Shown here: positions 1-6,415 of the stretch, one piece after another
How positions within the stretch are numbered: position 1 is the stretch's first letter
Layout: each line of letters opens with the position of its first letter
NCBI GenBank assembly: GCA_028694565.1
Contig: JAQVKR010000102.1
Location: forward strand, 1 to 8,009
Source: Gammaproteobacteria bacterium
GTDB taxonomy: Bacteria > Pseudomonadota > Gammaproteobacteria > DSM-26407
Direction: 5' to 3'
DNA: 8,009 nucleotides
Position numbers and translations under genes: made by a program
The notes under the pieces: generated by a model
Databases searched by the model: none
Seen by the model: only the letters and a program-made list of their open reading frames with translations
Told to the model about the DNA's origin: nothing

Positions 1-1020
1 CAGCGGCATCTCGCCCATCAGGTCGTCCCAGTGCTGGGCGTAGAGGTTCATGATGCCCTGGGACTCCTCGCGGGTGGCGAGCCCGAAGATGATGGCCAGC
101 AGGTTGCCCTGGGCGAAGAAGCGGAAGTCCACCCGGCCCGGGCCCTGGTTGCCCACCAGGTAGCCGCTGCGGTCGTTCAGCCAGCCGTCCATCCACTCGG
201 GGATGCTCTCGGGGTAGACGTTGAGGATGTTGACCGCCTCGGGGCCGGCCTCCTCGCCGCGGAAGCGGTGGATCTCGTTGAGCCGCTCGCGGTCCACCCA
301 GTAGTGGCGGCGCACGTAGCCGCGCAGGGCGCGGATGCGCACCGTGAGTGCCGCCTCGGTGGGGGCGTTGCGGGCCTCGGGGCCGCTGTCGCGCAGCAGC
401 TCGCGGGCGGTGAGCAGCATGCCGTAGTAGAGGGCCTGGATCTCGATGGGGTGGCCGTAGACACCCATGCGCCGGTCGATCATGAACGCCCCGTCGGGCA
501 CCAGCAGGGTGGGCGTGGACTCGAAGGTCTCGCGCAGGTAGAGGTCCAGCACCTGGCGCAGGCAGCGCTGCACCTCGGCGGAGTGCACCAGGGTGCAGTC
601 GCCGGTGGCGATGGTGTAGGCGCGCAGCAGGAACACCCACCACATGGCCGAGTCCACCGGGATGACCCGGCCGATGGCCCGCTCGCCGAAGTCGGCGATG
701 ATCTGCTCATCGCCCCCCTCCTCCACCACCCGGAAGCTGGCGGGCATGAGGCCCATGGAGCGGGGGTGGCCGGCCAGCACCGGCTGCTGGCCGCGGAGCT
801 CCATGACCGTGACCAGGAAGTTGCGCACGATGGCCGGCTCGCCCCGGAGCAGGTAGTAGAGGGCCGAGGGCACGAAGTCGCGCACGAAGCACTCGTGGTA
901 GTTGGCCGCCTCGGGGTTGGCGTCGCAGGCCGCGGCGGTGCCCACCGGCTCGCCCCGGTAGCGGAGGACGGAGTGGTCGAGCATCGCCTCGGCGCCGTTG
1001 ATGAGGGCGTTCTGGTCCAT
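1..1020 (-). CDS. GH100 neutral/alkaline invertase, C-terminus cut by window edge
   Basis: The reading frame is open from an ATG at 1020 to the left edge without a stop, giving 340 residues. It resembles neutral/alkaline invertases of glycoside hydrolase family 100, cytosolic enzymes that split sucrose into glucose and fructose and are best known from plants and cyanobacteria. Family landmarks seen: ECFVRDFVPSALYYLLRGEP (residues 43-62), GLMPASF (90-96), DFGERAIGRVIPVDS (110-124), and LLVPDG followed by MIDRRMGVYGHPIEIQ (172-195). Asp182 in the IDRRMG motif sits about where the catalytic acid of Anabaena InvA lies (Asp188, from memory). The second catalytic residue, a Glu, should lie beyond the window, since family members have roughly 450 residues or more. 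The start lies 4 bases after the stop of the M48 gene with no convincing Shine-Dalgarno, which suggests translational coupling as the last visible gene of the operon. Family call is firm; substrate is inferred from the family. Confidence 0.9.
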   Translation of the reverse strand, partial: MDQNALINGAEAMLDHSVLRYRGEPVGTAAACDANPEAANYHECFVRDFVPSALYYLLRGEPAIVRNFLVTVMELRGQQPVLAGHPRSMGLMPASFRVVEEGGDEQIIADFGERAIGRVIPVDSAMWWVFLLRAYTIATGDCTLVHSAEVQRCLRQVLDLYLRETFESTPTLLVPDGAFMIDRRMGVYGHPIEIQALYYGMLLTARELLRDSGPEARNAPTEAALTVRIRALRGYVRRHYWVDRERLNEIHRFRGEEAGPEAVNILNVYPESIPEWMDGWLNDRSGYLVGNQGPGRVDFRFFAQGNLLAIIFGLATREESQGIMNLYAQHWDDLMGEMPL

Positions 1021-1024
1021 GGGC

Positions 1025-2146
1025 TCAGCGCGGGCTCGGGTTGAGGGTGCGCGGCCCGTCGGCGGCGGGCTCCCGCCGCAGGATGGCGCCCGGCTTGTAC
1101 TCGGGCTCCAGCGGCTGGCCGGCGGCCCGCTTGGCCGCGATCTCCTCCAGGGTCTTTTCGATGGCGAGGAACCGCTCGGGGCTGGCGGGGTGGCTGGCCA
1201 TGAGGCCGCCGCGGATGCCGGAGGGGTGCTCGGCGGCCATGCGGCGCCAGAAGTTGGCGGCGTTGTCGGCCGGCACCCCGGCGCGGGCCATGATGTAGAG
1301 GGCGATGTAGTCGGCCTCGGCCTCGAACTCCTTGGAGTAGGTCTGGGCGGCGAGGTTGCCGAACAGCCCCGAGGTGTTGACGCCGTAGACCGCCGCCAGG
1401 ATGTCGAAGATGGAGCCGAACATGTCGTTGCGCCGCTGGGACTCCACGTGCAGCATGGCGTTGTGGGCGATCTCGTGGGCGACGACCAGCGCCAGCTCCC
1501 GGTCGCTGTCCACGAAGCGCAGCATGCCGCGGGTGACGTAGACGTTCTCGCCGTCGGCGTAGGCGTTCACCGCGTCGCCCCCCACCAGCGCCACGGGGCT
1601 GTCGCAGCCGGCGTCCGCGGTCACGTTGAGGAGCCGCTCGGCGCCGTCGCGGCGGACCTTGAACACCGCCGGGACACCCGGCTCCAGCGCCTCGTCCAGC
1701 AGCTTGCGCAGCGCCTTGGCGGCCCCCTCGCCGGTGGGCGCCTCGCGCCCTGCCACCTGCAGCAGCACGTCGCCCTCCGCCATGCCCGCCCGCGCGGCGG
1801 GCCCCTCCGGCACCAGGAAGATGGCCCGGGGGGCCTCCCCCACGCCGAGCAGCTTCACGCCGGCGTCGCGGAACTCCTTGGTGAAGGAGTCGCGGTTGAT
1901 GAAGGAAACGCCCAGCGTGGCGGTGGTCTTGTCGCCGCAGAAGGGGACGGCGGCGGTGATGAGGGGGTAGGCCACCCGGGACAGGCGGCCCTGGGCCTCC
2001 ACCTGGCTGGACAGGGCGATCTCCCGCTGCCGGGCGGCCTCCTCCCGCACCAGGGCGTCGTCGAGATCGGCGCGCCGGGTGGTCGGCGCGGCGCAGCCGG
2101 CCAGCAGCAGCGCCAGGGCGAGCAGTGCGCAGAGACGCCGTGCCAT
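1025..2146 (-). CDS. PDZ-containing M48 family zinc metalloprotease, lipoprotein
   Basis: A 373-residue protein read from the ATG at 2146. An upstream in-frame ATG exists, but the shorter start gives a textbook lipoprotein signal: basic MARR, a hydrophobic leucine/alanine run, and lipobox LAGC with Cys18 as lipidation site. Mature residues about 97-176 form a PDZ domain (FLVPEGPAARAGMAEGDVLL, 110-129). A peptidase M48 domain follows: HEIAH at 224-228 supplies two zinc-binding histidines and the catalytic Glu225, and EAEAD at 275-279 should supply the third ligand, Glu275. The protein is probably a periplasmic, membrane-anchored protease in envelope quality control, as for BepA, LoiP and YcaL of E. 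coli, though the PDZ-before-protease order differs from those. The residue after Cys18 is Ala, not Asp, which favours outer-membrane sorting. It lies 4 bases downstream of the FKBP gene and 4 upstream of the invertase, in one operon. Substrate unknown. Confidence 0.9.
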   Translation of the reverse strand: MARRLCALLALALLLAGCAAPTTRRADLDDALVREEAARQREIALSSQVEAQGRLSRVAYPLITAAVPFCGDKTTATLGVSFINRDSFTKEFRDAGVKLLGVGEAPRAIFLVPEGPAARAGMAEGDVLLQVAGREAPTGEGAAKALRKLLDEALEPGVPAVFKVRRDGAERLLNVTADAGCDSPVALVGGDAVNAYADGENVYVTRGMLRFVDSDRELALVVAHEIAHNAMLHVESQRRNDMFGSIFDILAAVYGVNTSGLFGNLAAQTYSKEFEAEADYIALYIMARAGVPADNAANFWRRMAAEHPSGIRGGLMASHPASPERFLAIEKTLEEIAAKRAAGQPLEPEYKPGAILRREPAADGPRTLNPSPR

Positions 2147-2150
2147 GGGC

Positions 2151-2699
2151 TCAGGCCTCCCCGCCGGTGTCGGAACCGGCCTCGAGGGCCGCCGGGTCGC
2201 GCACGGCGTGGCCCAGCTCCAGCTCCCGGGCGGTGGCGTCGCGGATGTCCAGCACCTCCAGGTGGAAGCGCAGCCGCAGCCCGGCATAGGGGTGGTTGCC
2301 GTCGAGGGTGAGGGTCTCCCCGTCCACCCCGGTGACGCGGAACTTCACCACGTGGCCGTCGGGGGCCTCGCCGTCCACCTCCACCCCCACCCGCCGGCCC
2401 TCGGGCGGCAGCTCCCCGGCGGGAACGCTCAGCACCAGGTCCGGCTCCCAGGCGCCGAAGGCCTCGTCGGGGGCGAGGGTCAGCTCCGCCTTCATGCCCA
2501 CCTCCAGCCCCTCCAGCGCCGCCTCCACCTTGGGGAAGGCGCCGCCGTAGCCGCCGTGGAGGTAGTAGAGGTCGTCGCGGTACTCCAGGGTGCGGTTGCT
2601 GCCATCGTCGAACAGGGCATAGCGCAGCCGCACCACCTTGTCCTTGCGCACGGCGGTGTACCTGGGCTTGCTGACGAAATGGACGGTCTCGCCTGTCAT
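2151..2699 (-). CDS. SlyD-like FKBP-type peptidyl-prolyl cis-trans isomerase
   Basis: A 182-residue protein that should catalyse proline cis-trans isomerisation and assist folding in the cytosol; no signal peptide is seen. The FKBP fold is split as in SlyD: an N-terminal part carrying YLHGGYGGAFPKVEAALEGL (46-65) and a KAELTLAPDEAFG strand-turn (70-82), an insert-in-flap chaperone domain at about 83-132, then LDGNHPYAGLRLRFHLEVLD (132-151), which closes the fold. It lacks the His/Cys-rich metal-binding tail of E. coli SlyD, so a nickel role is not supported. The N-terminus is about 20 residues longer than in SlyD. The ATG at 2699 has a good Shine-Dalgarno, GGGAGG at 2708-2713. It is the first gene of the operon with the M48 lipoprotein and the invertase, and it is transcribed divergently from qor. 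Confidence 0.88.
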   Translation of the reverse strand: MTGETVHFVSKPRYTAVRKDKVVRLRYALFDDGSNRTLEYRDDLYYLHGGYGGAFPKVEAALEGLEVGMKAELTLAPDEAFGAWEPDLVLSVPAGELPPEGRRVGVEVDGEAPDGHVVKFRVTGVDGETLTLDGNHPYAGLRLRFHLEVLDIRDATARELELGHAVRDPAALEAGSDTGGEA

Positions 2700-2707
2700 C
2701 GGGTCGG

Positions 2708-2713
2708 CCTCCC
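2708..2713 (-). promoter_or_regulatory. Shine-Dalgarno site of the FKBP gene
   Basis: GGGAGG on the minus strand, 8 bases before the ATG at 2699. It is the only strong ribosome-binding site in the three-gene operon. The two downstream genes lack one and probably depend on coupled translation. Confidence 0.6.
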
Positions 2714-2722
2714 GCAGGGCAG

Positions 2723-2740
2723 TGGCTCATTCCCGAGCCA
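2723..2740. other. Perfect 6-bp inverted repeat in the divergent promoter region
   Basis: TGGCTC and GAGCCA are separated by six bases (ATTCCC). The arms are perfect. Its position between two divergent genes suits an operator for a dimeric regulator, or a hairpin in the FKBP leader transcript. It could also be chance in GC-rich sequence. Confidence 0.3.
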
Positions 2741-2802
2741 TTCGGTATGTTTTGTACTAGGATCGTGCCCTGACACGCTAACCCACAACGACGGAACTGC
2801 CA

Positions 2803-3780
2803 ATGCCGAACGCCATACGCATCCATGAACTGGGCGGCCCCGAGGTCCTGCGCTGGGAAGAGATCACGGTGGGCGAGCCCGGCCCCGGCGAGGTGCGCCT
2901 GCGCCAGACCGCCGTGGGGCTCAACTTCATCGACGTCTATTTCCGCACCGGCCTCTACAAGGCCCCCGCCCTGCCCTTCATCCCCGGGCTGGAGGGCGCC
3001 GGCGTGGTGGAGGCGGTGGGCGCGGGGGTCGACGCCCTGGCGGTGGGCGACCGCGTGGCCTACGCCACCCAGCCCCTGGGCGCCTACGCCGAGGCGCGGG
3101 TGATGGCCGCCGACCGGCTGGTGAAGGTGCCCGACAGCGTGGACGACGACACCGCCGCGGCGATGATGCTGCAGGGCATGACCGCCCAGTACCTGCTGCG
3201 CCAGACCTTCCCGGTGCAGGCCGGCCAGACGATCCTGTTCCACGCCATCGCCGGCGGCGTGGGGCTCATCGCCTGCCAGTGGGCCAAGCACCTCGGCGCC
3301 ACGGTCATCGGCACGGTGGGCAGCGAGGCCAAGGCGGAACTCGCCCGCGCCCACGGCTGCGACCACACCATCAACTACAAGAGCGAGGACTTCGTCGCCC
3401 GGGTGCGGGAGATCACCGAGGGCCGCGGCGTGCCGGTGGTCTACGACTCGGTGGGCAGGGACACCTTCATGAAGTCGCTGGAGTGCCTCTCGCCGCGCGG
3501 CATGCTGGTGAGCTTCGGCCAGTCCTCCGGCGCGGTGGCCCCGCTCGACCCCGGCATCCTCAGCGCCCGCGGCTCCCTCTACCTCACCCGCCCGACGCTG
3601 TTCACCTACACGGCGAAGCCGGAGGACCTGCAGGCCACCGCCCGGGAGCTGTTCGAGGTGGTGGGCGCGGGGCACGTGAAGATCGAGGTGAACCAGCGCT
3701 TCCCGCTGCGGGACGCCGCCGAGGCCCACCGCGCGCTGGAGGCGCGGCGCACCACCGGCTCCTCGGTGCTGACCGTCTGA
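2803..3780 (+). CDS. qor: NADPH:quinone oxidoreductase, zeta-crystallin type (Qor)
   Basis: A 325-residue cytosolic enzyme of the medium-chain dehydrogenase/reductase superfamily, expected to reduce quinones with NADPH. The N-terminal GroES-like domain includes PGPGEVRLRQTAVGLNFIDV (26-45) and PFIPGLEGAGVVEAVG (58-73). The Rossmann domain has the nucleotide-binding motif AIAGGVGLIACQWAKHLGA (148-166), then TVGSEAKAELA, INYKSEDF, VVYDSVGRDTF and SFGQSSGAV (237-245). These segments match E. coli Qor closely (AAAGGVGLIACQWAK, VVYDSVGRDTW and SFGNSSGAV there, from memory). Zinc-ligand cysteines of alcohol dehydrogenases are absent, as expected for this branch. Length equals the family norm. The ATG at 2803 fits the conserved start of the family, though only a weak ribosome-binding site precedes it. 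It is monocistronic, since the repeat array begins 14 bases after its stop. Confidence 0.95.
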   Translation: MPNAIRIHELGGPEVLRWEEITVGEPGPGEVRLRQTAVGLNFIDVYFRTGLYKAPALPFIPGLEGAGVVEAVGAGVDALAVGDRVAYATQPLGAYAEARVMAADRLVKVPDSVDDDTAAAMMLQGMTAQYLLRQTFPVQAGQTILFHAIAGGVGLIACQWAKHLGATVIGTVGSEAKAELARAHGCDHTINYKSEDFVARVREITEGRGVPVVYDSVGRDTFMKSLECLSPRGMLVSFGQSSGAVAPLDPGILSARGSLYLTRPTLFTYTAKPEDLQATARELFEVVGAGHVKIEVNQRFPLRDAAEAHRALEARRTTGSSVLTV

Positions 3781-3794
3781 CGGCCCGGCGCAGG

Positions 3795-4581
3795 TTCGGC
3801 CAGGGGCTGGCCTCCTACACCCGGCCCAGGCTCCCGTAGGAGGCGAGCCTCTCGCCGAACGCGGCGCTGGATGACCTCCCGCCCTTCGGCCAGGGGCTGG
3901 CCTCCTACACCCCGGCCCAGGCTCCCGTAGGAGGCGAGCCCTCTCGCCGAACGCGGCGCTGCGCGACCTCCCCCTTCGGCCAGGGGCTGGCCTCCTACAC
4001 CCGGACCAGCCCCCCGTAGGAGGCGAGCCTCTCGCCGAACACGGCGCTGGGTAACCTCCCGCCCTTCGGCCAGGGGCTGGCCTCCTACACCCGGACCAGG
4101 CTCCCGTAGGAGGCGAGCCTCTCACCGAACGCGGCGCTGAGTGACCTCCCGCCCTTCGGCCAGGGGCTGGCCTCCTACACTCGAACCAGGTCCCCCGTAG
4201 GAGGTGAGCCTCTCGCCGAACGCGGCGCTGCGTAACCTCCCCCCTTCGGCCAGGGGCTGGCCTCCTACGGCCCGGACCAGGCTCCCGTAGGAGGCGAGCC
4301 TCTCACCGAACGCGGCGCTGGGTGACCTCTCCCCCTTCGGCCAGGGGCTGGCCTCCTACACCCGGACCAGCCCCCCGTAGGAGGCGAGCCTCTCGCCGAA
4401 CGCGGCGCTGGGTAACCTCCCCCCTTCGGCCAGGGGCTGGCCTCCTACACCCGGCCCAGGTCCCCCGTAGGAGGCGAGCCTCTCACCGAACGCGGCGCTG
4501 AGTGACCTCCCGCCCTTCGGCCAGGGGCTGGCCTCCTACGCCCCGGCCCGACCCCTGTAGGAGGCGAGCCCTCTCGCCGAA
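3795..4581 (+). repeat. Nine-unit tandem array of REP-pair (BIME-like) repeats, 90-bp period
   Basis: Nine units start at 3795, 3885, 3975, 4065, 4155, 4245, 4336, 4425 and 4516. Each holds an inverted REP (A: TTC, then stem GGCCAG, loop GGG, stem CTGGCC, and TCCTAC tail), a spacer of 17-18 bases, then a direct REP (B: GTAGGA head, stem GGCGAG, loop CCT, stem CTCGCC, GAA) and a linker beginning CGCGGCGCTG. B copies start at 3836, 3927, 4016, 4106, 4197, 4287, 4377, 4467 and 4557. A and B are the same palindrome in opposite orientation, with one stem pair swapped. The GTAG head and short palindrome match the layout of REP elements that RAYT tyrosine transposases act on in Pseudomonas-type bacteria. 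B2 and B9 carry one extra loop C. The array lies between the convergent stops of qor and the ABC ATPase gene and could act as a two-way terminator or mRNA-stabilising region. No gene is supported inside it. Confidence 0.95.
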
Positions 4582-4595
4582 TCCGGGGTCATGCC

Positions 4596-5390
4596 CTACC
4601 CCAGCAGCAGGCTGTCGTCGTCCAGGGCCTGGTGGCGCGCCTGCGCGAACAGCGCCACCAGGTCTGGCACCGCCAGCCCGGCCCGCTCCCCGCCGCTGAC
4701 GTCCAGGGCGATGCGCCCCTCGTGCAGCATCAGGGTGCGGCTGCCCGCCGCCAGCGCCTGGCGCATGGAGTGGGTCACCATCAGGGTGGTGAGGCGGTGT
4801 TCCTCCACCACCCGGCGGGTGAGGTCCAGCACCATCTCCGCCGTGCGCGGGTCGAGCGCCGCGGTGTGCTCGTCCAGCAACAGCACCCGGCTCGGCTGCA
4901 GGGTGGCCATGAGCAGGCTCACCGCCTGGCGCTGGCCGCCGGAGAGGCGATCCATGCGCTCGGACAGGCGCGCCTCCAGCCCCAGCCCCAGCTCCGCCAG
5001 CCGCTCCCGGAACAGGTCCCGGCGGGCGCCGCCCAGTGCCCGGCGCAGGCCGCGGCGCCGGCCCCGGGCGTGGGCCAGGGCCAGGTTCTCCTCCAGGGTC
5101 AGCTCGGCGCAGCTGCCCGCCACCGGGTCCTGGAACACCCGCGCCACCCGCCCGGCCCGCCGCGCCGCGGGCCAGCGGGTGACGTCGGTCTCGTCCACCA
5201 GCACCCGCCCGGCGTCGGGTATCACCTCCCCGGAAACGGCGTTGAGCAGGGTGCTCTTGCCGGCGCCGTTGGAGCCGATGACGGTGACGAACTCCCCGGC
5301 GCCGATGGTCAGGTCCAGCCCCCGCAGCGCCGGGGTCTCCAGCGGCGTGCCGCGGGCGAAGGTGACCTGGAGCCCCTCGAGCCGGATCAC
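4596..5390 (-). CDS. ABC importer ATP-binding protein (PF04392-linked amino-acid-type system)
   Basis: A 264-residue ATPase that should power the adjacent permease at the inner membrane. All motifs are present: Walker A GSNGAGKST (39-47), Q-loop Gln87 in VFQDP, signature LSGGQRQ (149-155), Walker B VLLLDE (169-174), D-loop ALD (178-180) and H-loop His207. The LLLDEHTAALDP segment and the C-terminal DVSGGERAGLAVPDLVALF are typical of the ATPases paired with LivH-like permeases and PF04392 substrate-binding proteins (TrpXYZ-type tryptophan/tyrosine importers are examples). The start is the GTG at 5390, chosen because GGAGG lies 6 bases before it and because it overlaps the permease stop in a GTGA junction. 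A longer in-frame reading upstream runs through the permease gene and is not real. The substrate is not determined by the sequence. The stop lies 14 bases from the first repeat array. Confidence 0.93.
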   Translation of the reverse strand: MIRLEGLQVTFARGTPLETPALRGLDLTIGAGEFVTVIGSNGAGKSTLLNAVSGEVIPDAGRVLVDETDVTRWPAARRAGRVARVFQDPVAGSCAELTLEENLALAHARGRRRGLRRALGGARRDLFRERLAELGLGLEARLSERMDRLSGGQRQAVSLLMATLQPSRVLLLDEHTAALDPRTAEMVLDLTRRVVEEHRLTTLMVTHSMRQALAAGSRTLMLHEGRIALDVSGGERAGLAVPDLVALFAQARHQALDDDSLLLG

Positions 5391-6289
5391 CCCTCGCCTC
5401 CCCGGCTGAACAGCGCCCTGGTCGAGCGGCGCATGCCCGGCAGCAGCAGGGCCGCCACCACCAGCACCGCGGTGATGAGGTTCAGATCCTGGGCCTTGAG
5501 GCCGATGAAATCGGCGTTCAGCGCCAGGGCCACCGCCAGCCGGTAGACCACCGAACCCACCAGGCAGCCGAGGGTGGCCCAGAACAGGGTGCGCGGCGGC
5601 AGCAGCGCCTCGCCGCCGATGACCGCCGCCAGCCCCACCACGATCACCCCCACCCCCATGGTCACGTCCGCGCTGCCCTGGCTCTGGGCGAACAGCGCGC
5701 CGGCCAGCCCCACCAGGGCGTTGCTGAGGGCCATGCCCGCCAGCACCGCCGCGCCGGTCCCGATGCCCTGGGCGCGGGCCATGCGCGGGTTCATGCCGGT
5801 GGCGCGCATGGCCAGCCCCCGCTCCGAGGCGAGAAAGCGGTCCAGCAGCCACTTGACCAGCAGCACCACCCCCAGCAGCACCAGCGGCAGGCGCACGTAG
5901 CCGGGCAGCGGCAGCGCCTCCAGCGGGGTGAAGACGGTGGGCTCCATCAGCAGGGAGATATTGGGCCGGCCCATGATGCGCAGGTTCACCGAGTAGAGCG
6001 CGATCATGGTGAGGATGCTGGCCAGCAGGTGGAGGATGCCCAGGCGCACGTTCAGCCAGGCGGTCACCAGCCCGGCGGCGGCCCCCGCCAGCAGCGCGGC
6101 CAGGGTGGCGAGCCAGGGGTTCCAGCCCGAGACGATGAGGGTGGCGGCCACCGCCGCCCCCAGCGGGAAGCTGCCGTCCACGGTCAAATCCGGGAACTGC
6201 AGCACCCGGAAGGAGAGGAAGATGCCCAGCGCCACCAGGCCGAACAGCAGCCCGGTCTCGACGGCGCCCAGCAGGGCGATGAGGCTCAT
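5387..6289 (-). CDS. ABC importer permease, LivH/BPD_transp_2-like
   Basis: A 300-residue, strongly hydrophobic inner-membrane protein with about eight or nine membrane spans (roughly 3-27, 42-55, 59-80, 87-106, 133-150, 178-200, 208-228, 235-257 and 268-285). The segments ETGLLFGLVALGIFLSFRVL and FPDLTVDGSFPLGAAVAA near the N-terminus, and the loop GLAMRATGMNPRMARAQGI (158-176), are characteristic of permeases of the branched-chain-amino-acid-like class that pair with PF04392 binding proteins. The ATG at 6289 was chosen because the family sequence begins at MSLIALLGAVETG, with GGAG 10 bases upstream; an upstream in-frame ATG would add an unrelated Arg/His-rich leader. The gene overlaps the ATPase gene by 3 bases (positions 5387 to 5390 shared at the GTGA). 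The usual third gene, the periplasmic binding protein, is not next to it: repeats lie upstream instead. Confidence 0.92.
   Translation of the reverse strand: MSLIALLGAVETGLLFGLVALGIFLSFRVLQFPDLTVDGSFPLGAAVAATLIVSGWNPWLATLAALLAGAAAGLVTAWLNVRLGILHLLASILTMIALYSVNLRIMGRPNISLLMEPTVFTPLEALPLPGYVRLPLVLLGVVLLVKWLLDRFLASERGLAMRATGMNPRMARAQGIGTGAAVLAGMALSNALVGLAGALFAQSQGSADVTMGVGVIVVGLAAVIGGEALLPPRTLFWATLGCLVGSVVYRLAVALALNADFIGLKAQDLNLITAVLVVAALLLPGMRRSTRALFSRGGEG
5397..5401 (-). promoter_or_regulatory. Shine-Dalgarno deciding the GTG start of the ABC ATPase
   Basis: GGAGG on the minus strand lies 6 bases before the GTG at 5390, inside the last codons of the permease gene. With the GTGA stop/start overlap, it fixes the ATPase start and implies coupled translation of the two subunits. 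Confidence 0.7.
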
Positions 6290-6415
6290 GTGCGGATGGC
6301 TCCGGGAGTGGTGTACGCGCCGGCCGGCCATGCGGCGTTGCCGGCCGGGGCAGTGTAACCGGGGTGAGGGCGTCCGGGCCATGCCCCCGCAAGGGGCGGA
6401 AAGCGCCGCGCCGCG
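6290..6415 (-). promoter_or_regulatory. Leader and probable promoter region of the ABC operon
   Basis: These 126 bases lie between the second repeat array and the permease ATG. TACACT (6352-6357, minus strand, preceded by GGT) is a plausible -10 element; no good -35 is visible at 17 bases upstream. Between it and the start codon, GCCGGCCGG-type palindromes at about 6319-6328 and 6340-6348 can pair into a strong stem in the leader RNA. A second small hairpin, GCCCC/GGGGC at 6383-6397, lies farther upstream. The promoter is inferred from position, with a weak sequence match. Confidence 0.35.

Larger units (their letters stand above)
2700..2802. promoter_or_regulatory. Divergent intergenic region between FKBP operon and qor
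   Basis: These 103 bases separate two divergent start codons, so promoters for both directions should lie here. The stretch from about 2741 to 2765 is clearly richer in A and T than its surroundings and is the likeliest place for RNA polymerase contacts; TAGGAT at 2758-2763 on the plus strand is a possible -10 element. I see no convincing -35 hexamer at normal spacing in either direction. Promoter presence is inferred from gene layout rather than from a good consensus match. A small inverted repeat at 2723-2740 could be an operator or leader hairpin. Confidence 0.5.

Noticed and set aside
31..1044. Plus-strand open frame of 337 codons opposite the invertase
   Set aside because: It is antisense to a clear GH100 gene, has low-complexity Ala/Gly/His/Val composition, and shows no family motif; long antisense frames are expected at this GC content.
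998..2311. Plus-strand open frame of 437 codons opposite the M48 gene
   Set aside because: It is antisense to a protein with intact lipobox, PDZ and HEXXH motifs, and its own sequence is Gly/Val/His-rich without any recognisable domain.
1855..4125. Minus-strand open frame of 756 codons crossing qor, FKBP and four repeat units
   Set aside because: It runs antisense to qor and out of frame with FKBP and M48, and its start lies in the repeat array, where it gives a repetitive Arg/Pro/Gly peptide. No part resembles a protein family.
3795..4581. CRISPR array
   Set aside because: The period is regular, but the spacers are as similar to each other as the repeats, the repeat is a pair of inverted palindromes, and no cas gene is nearby.
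4596..6392. Minus-strand frame of 598 codons suggesting a permease-ATPase fusion
   Set aside because: Only the last 264 residues are the ATPase. The upstream part is the permease gene read in the wrong frame, and the true permease lies in another frame with its own stop at 5387 and a GTGA overlap.
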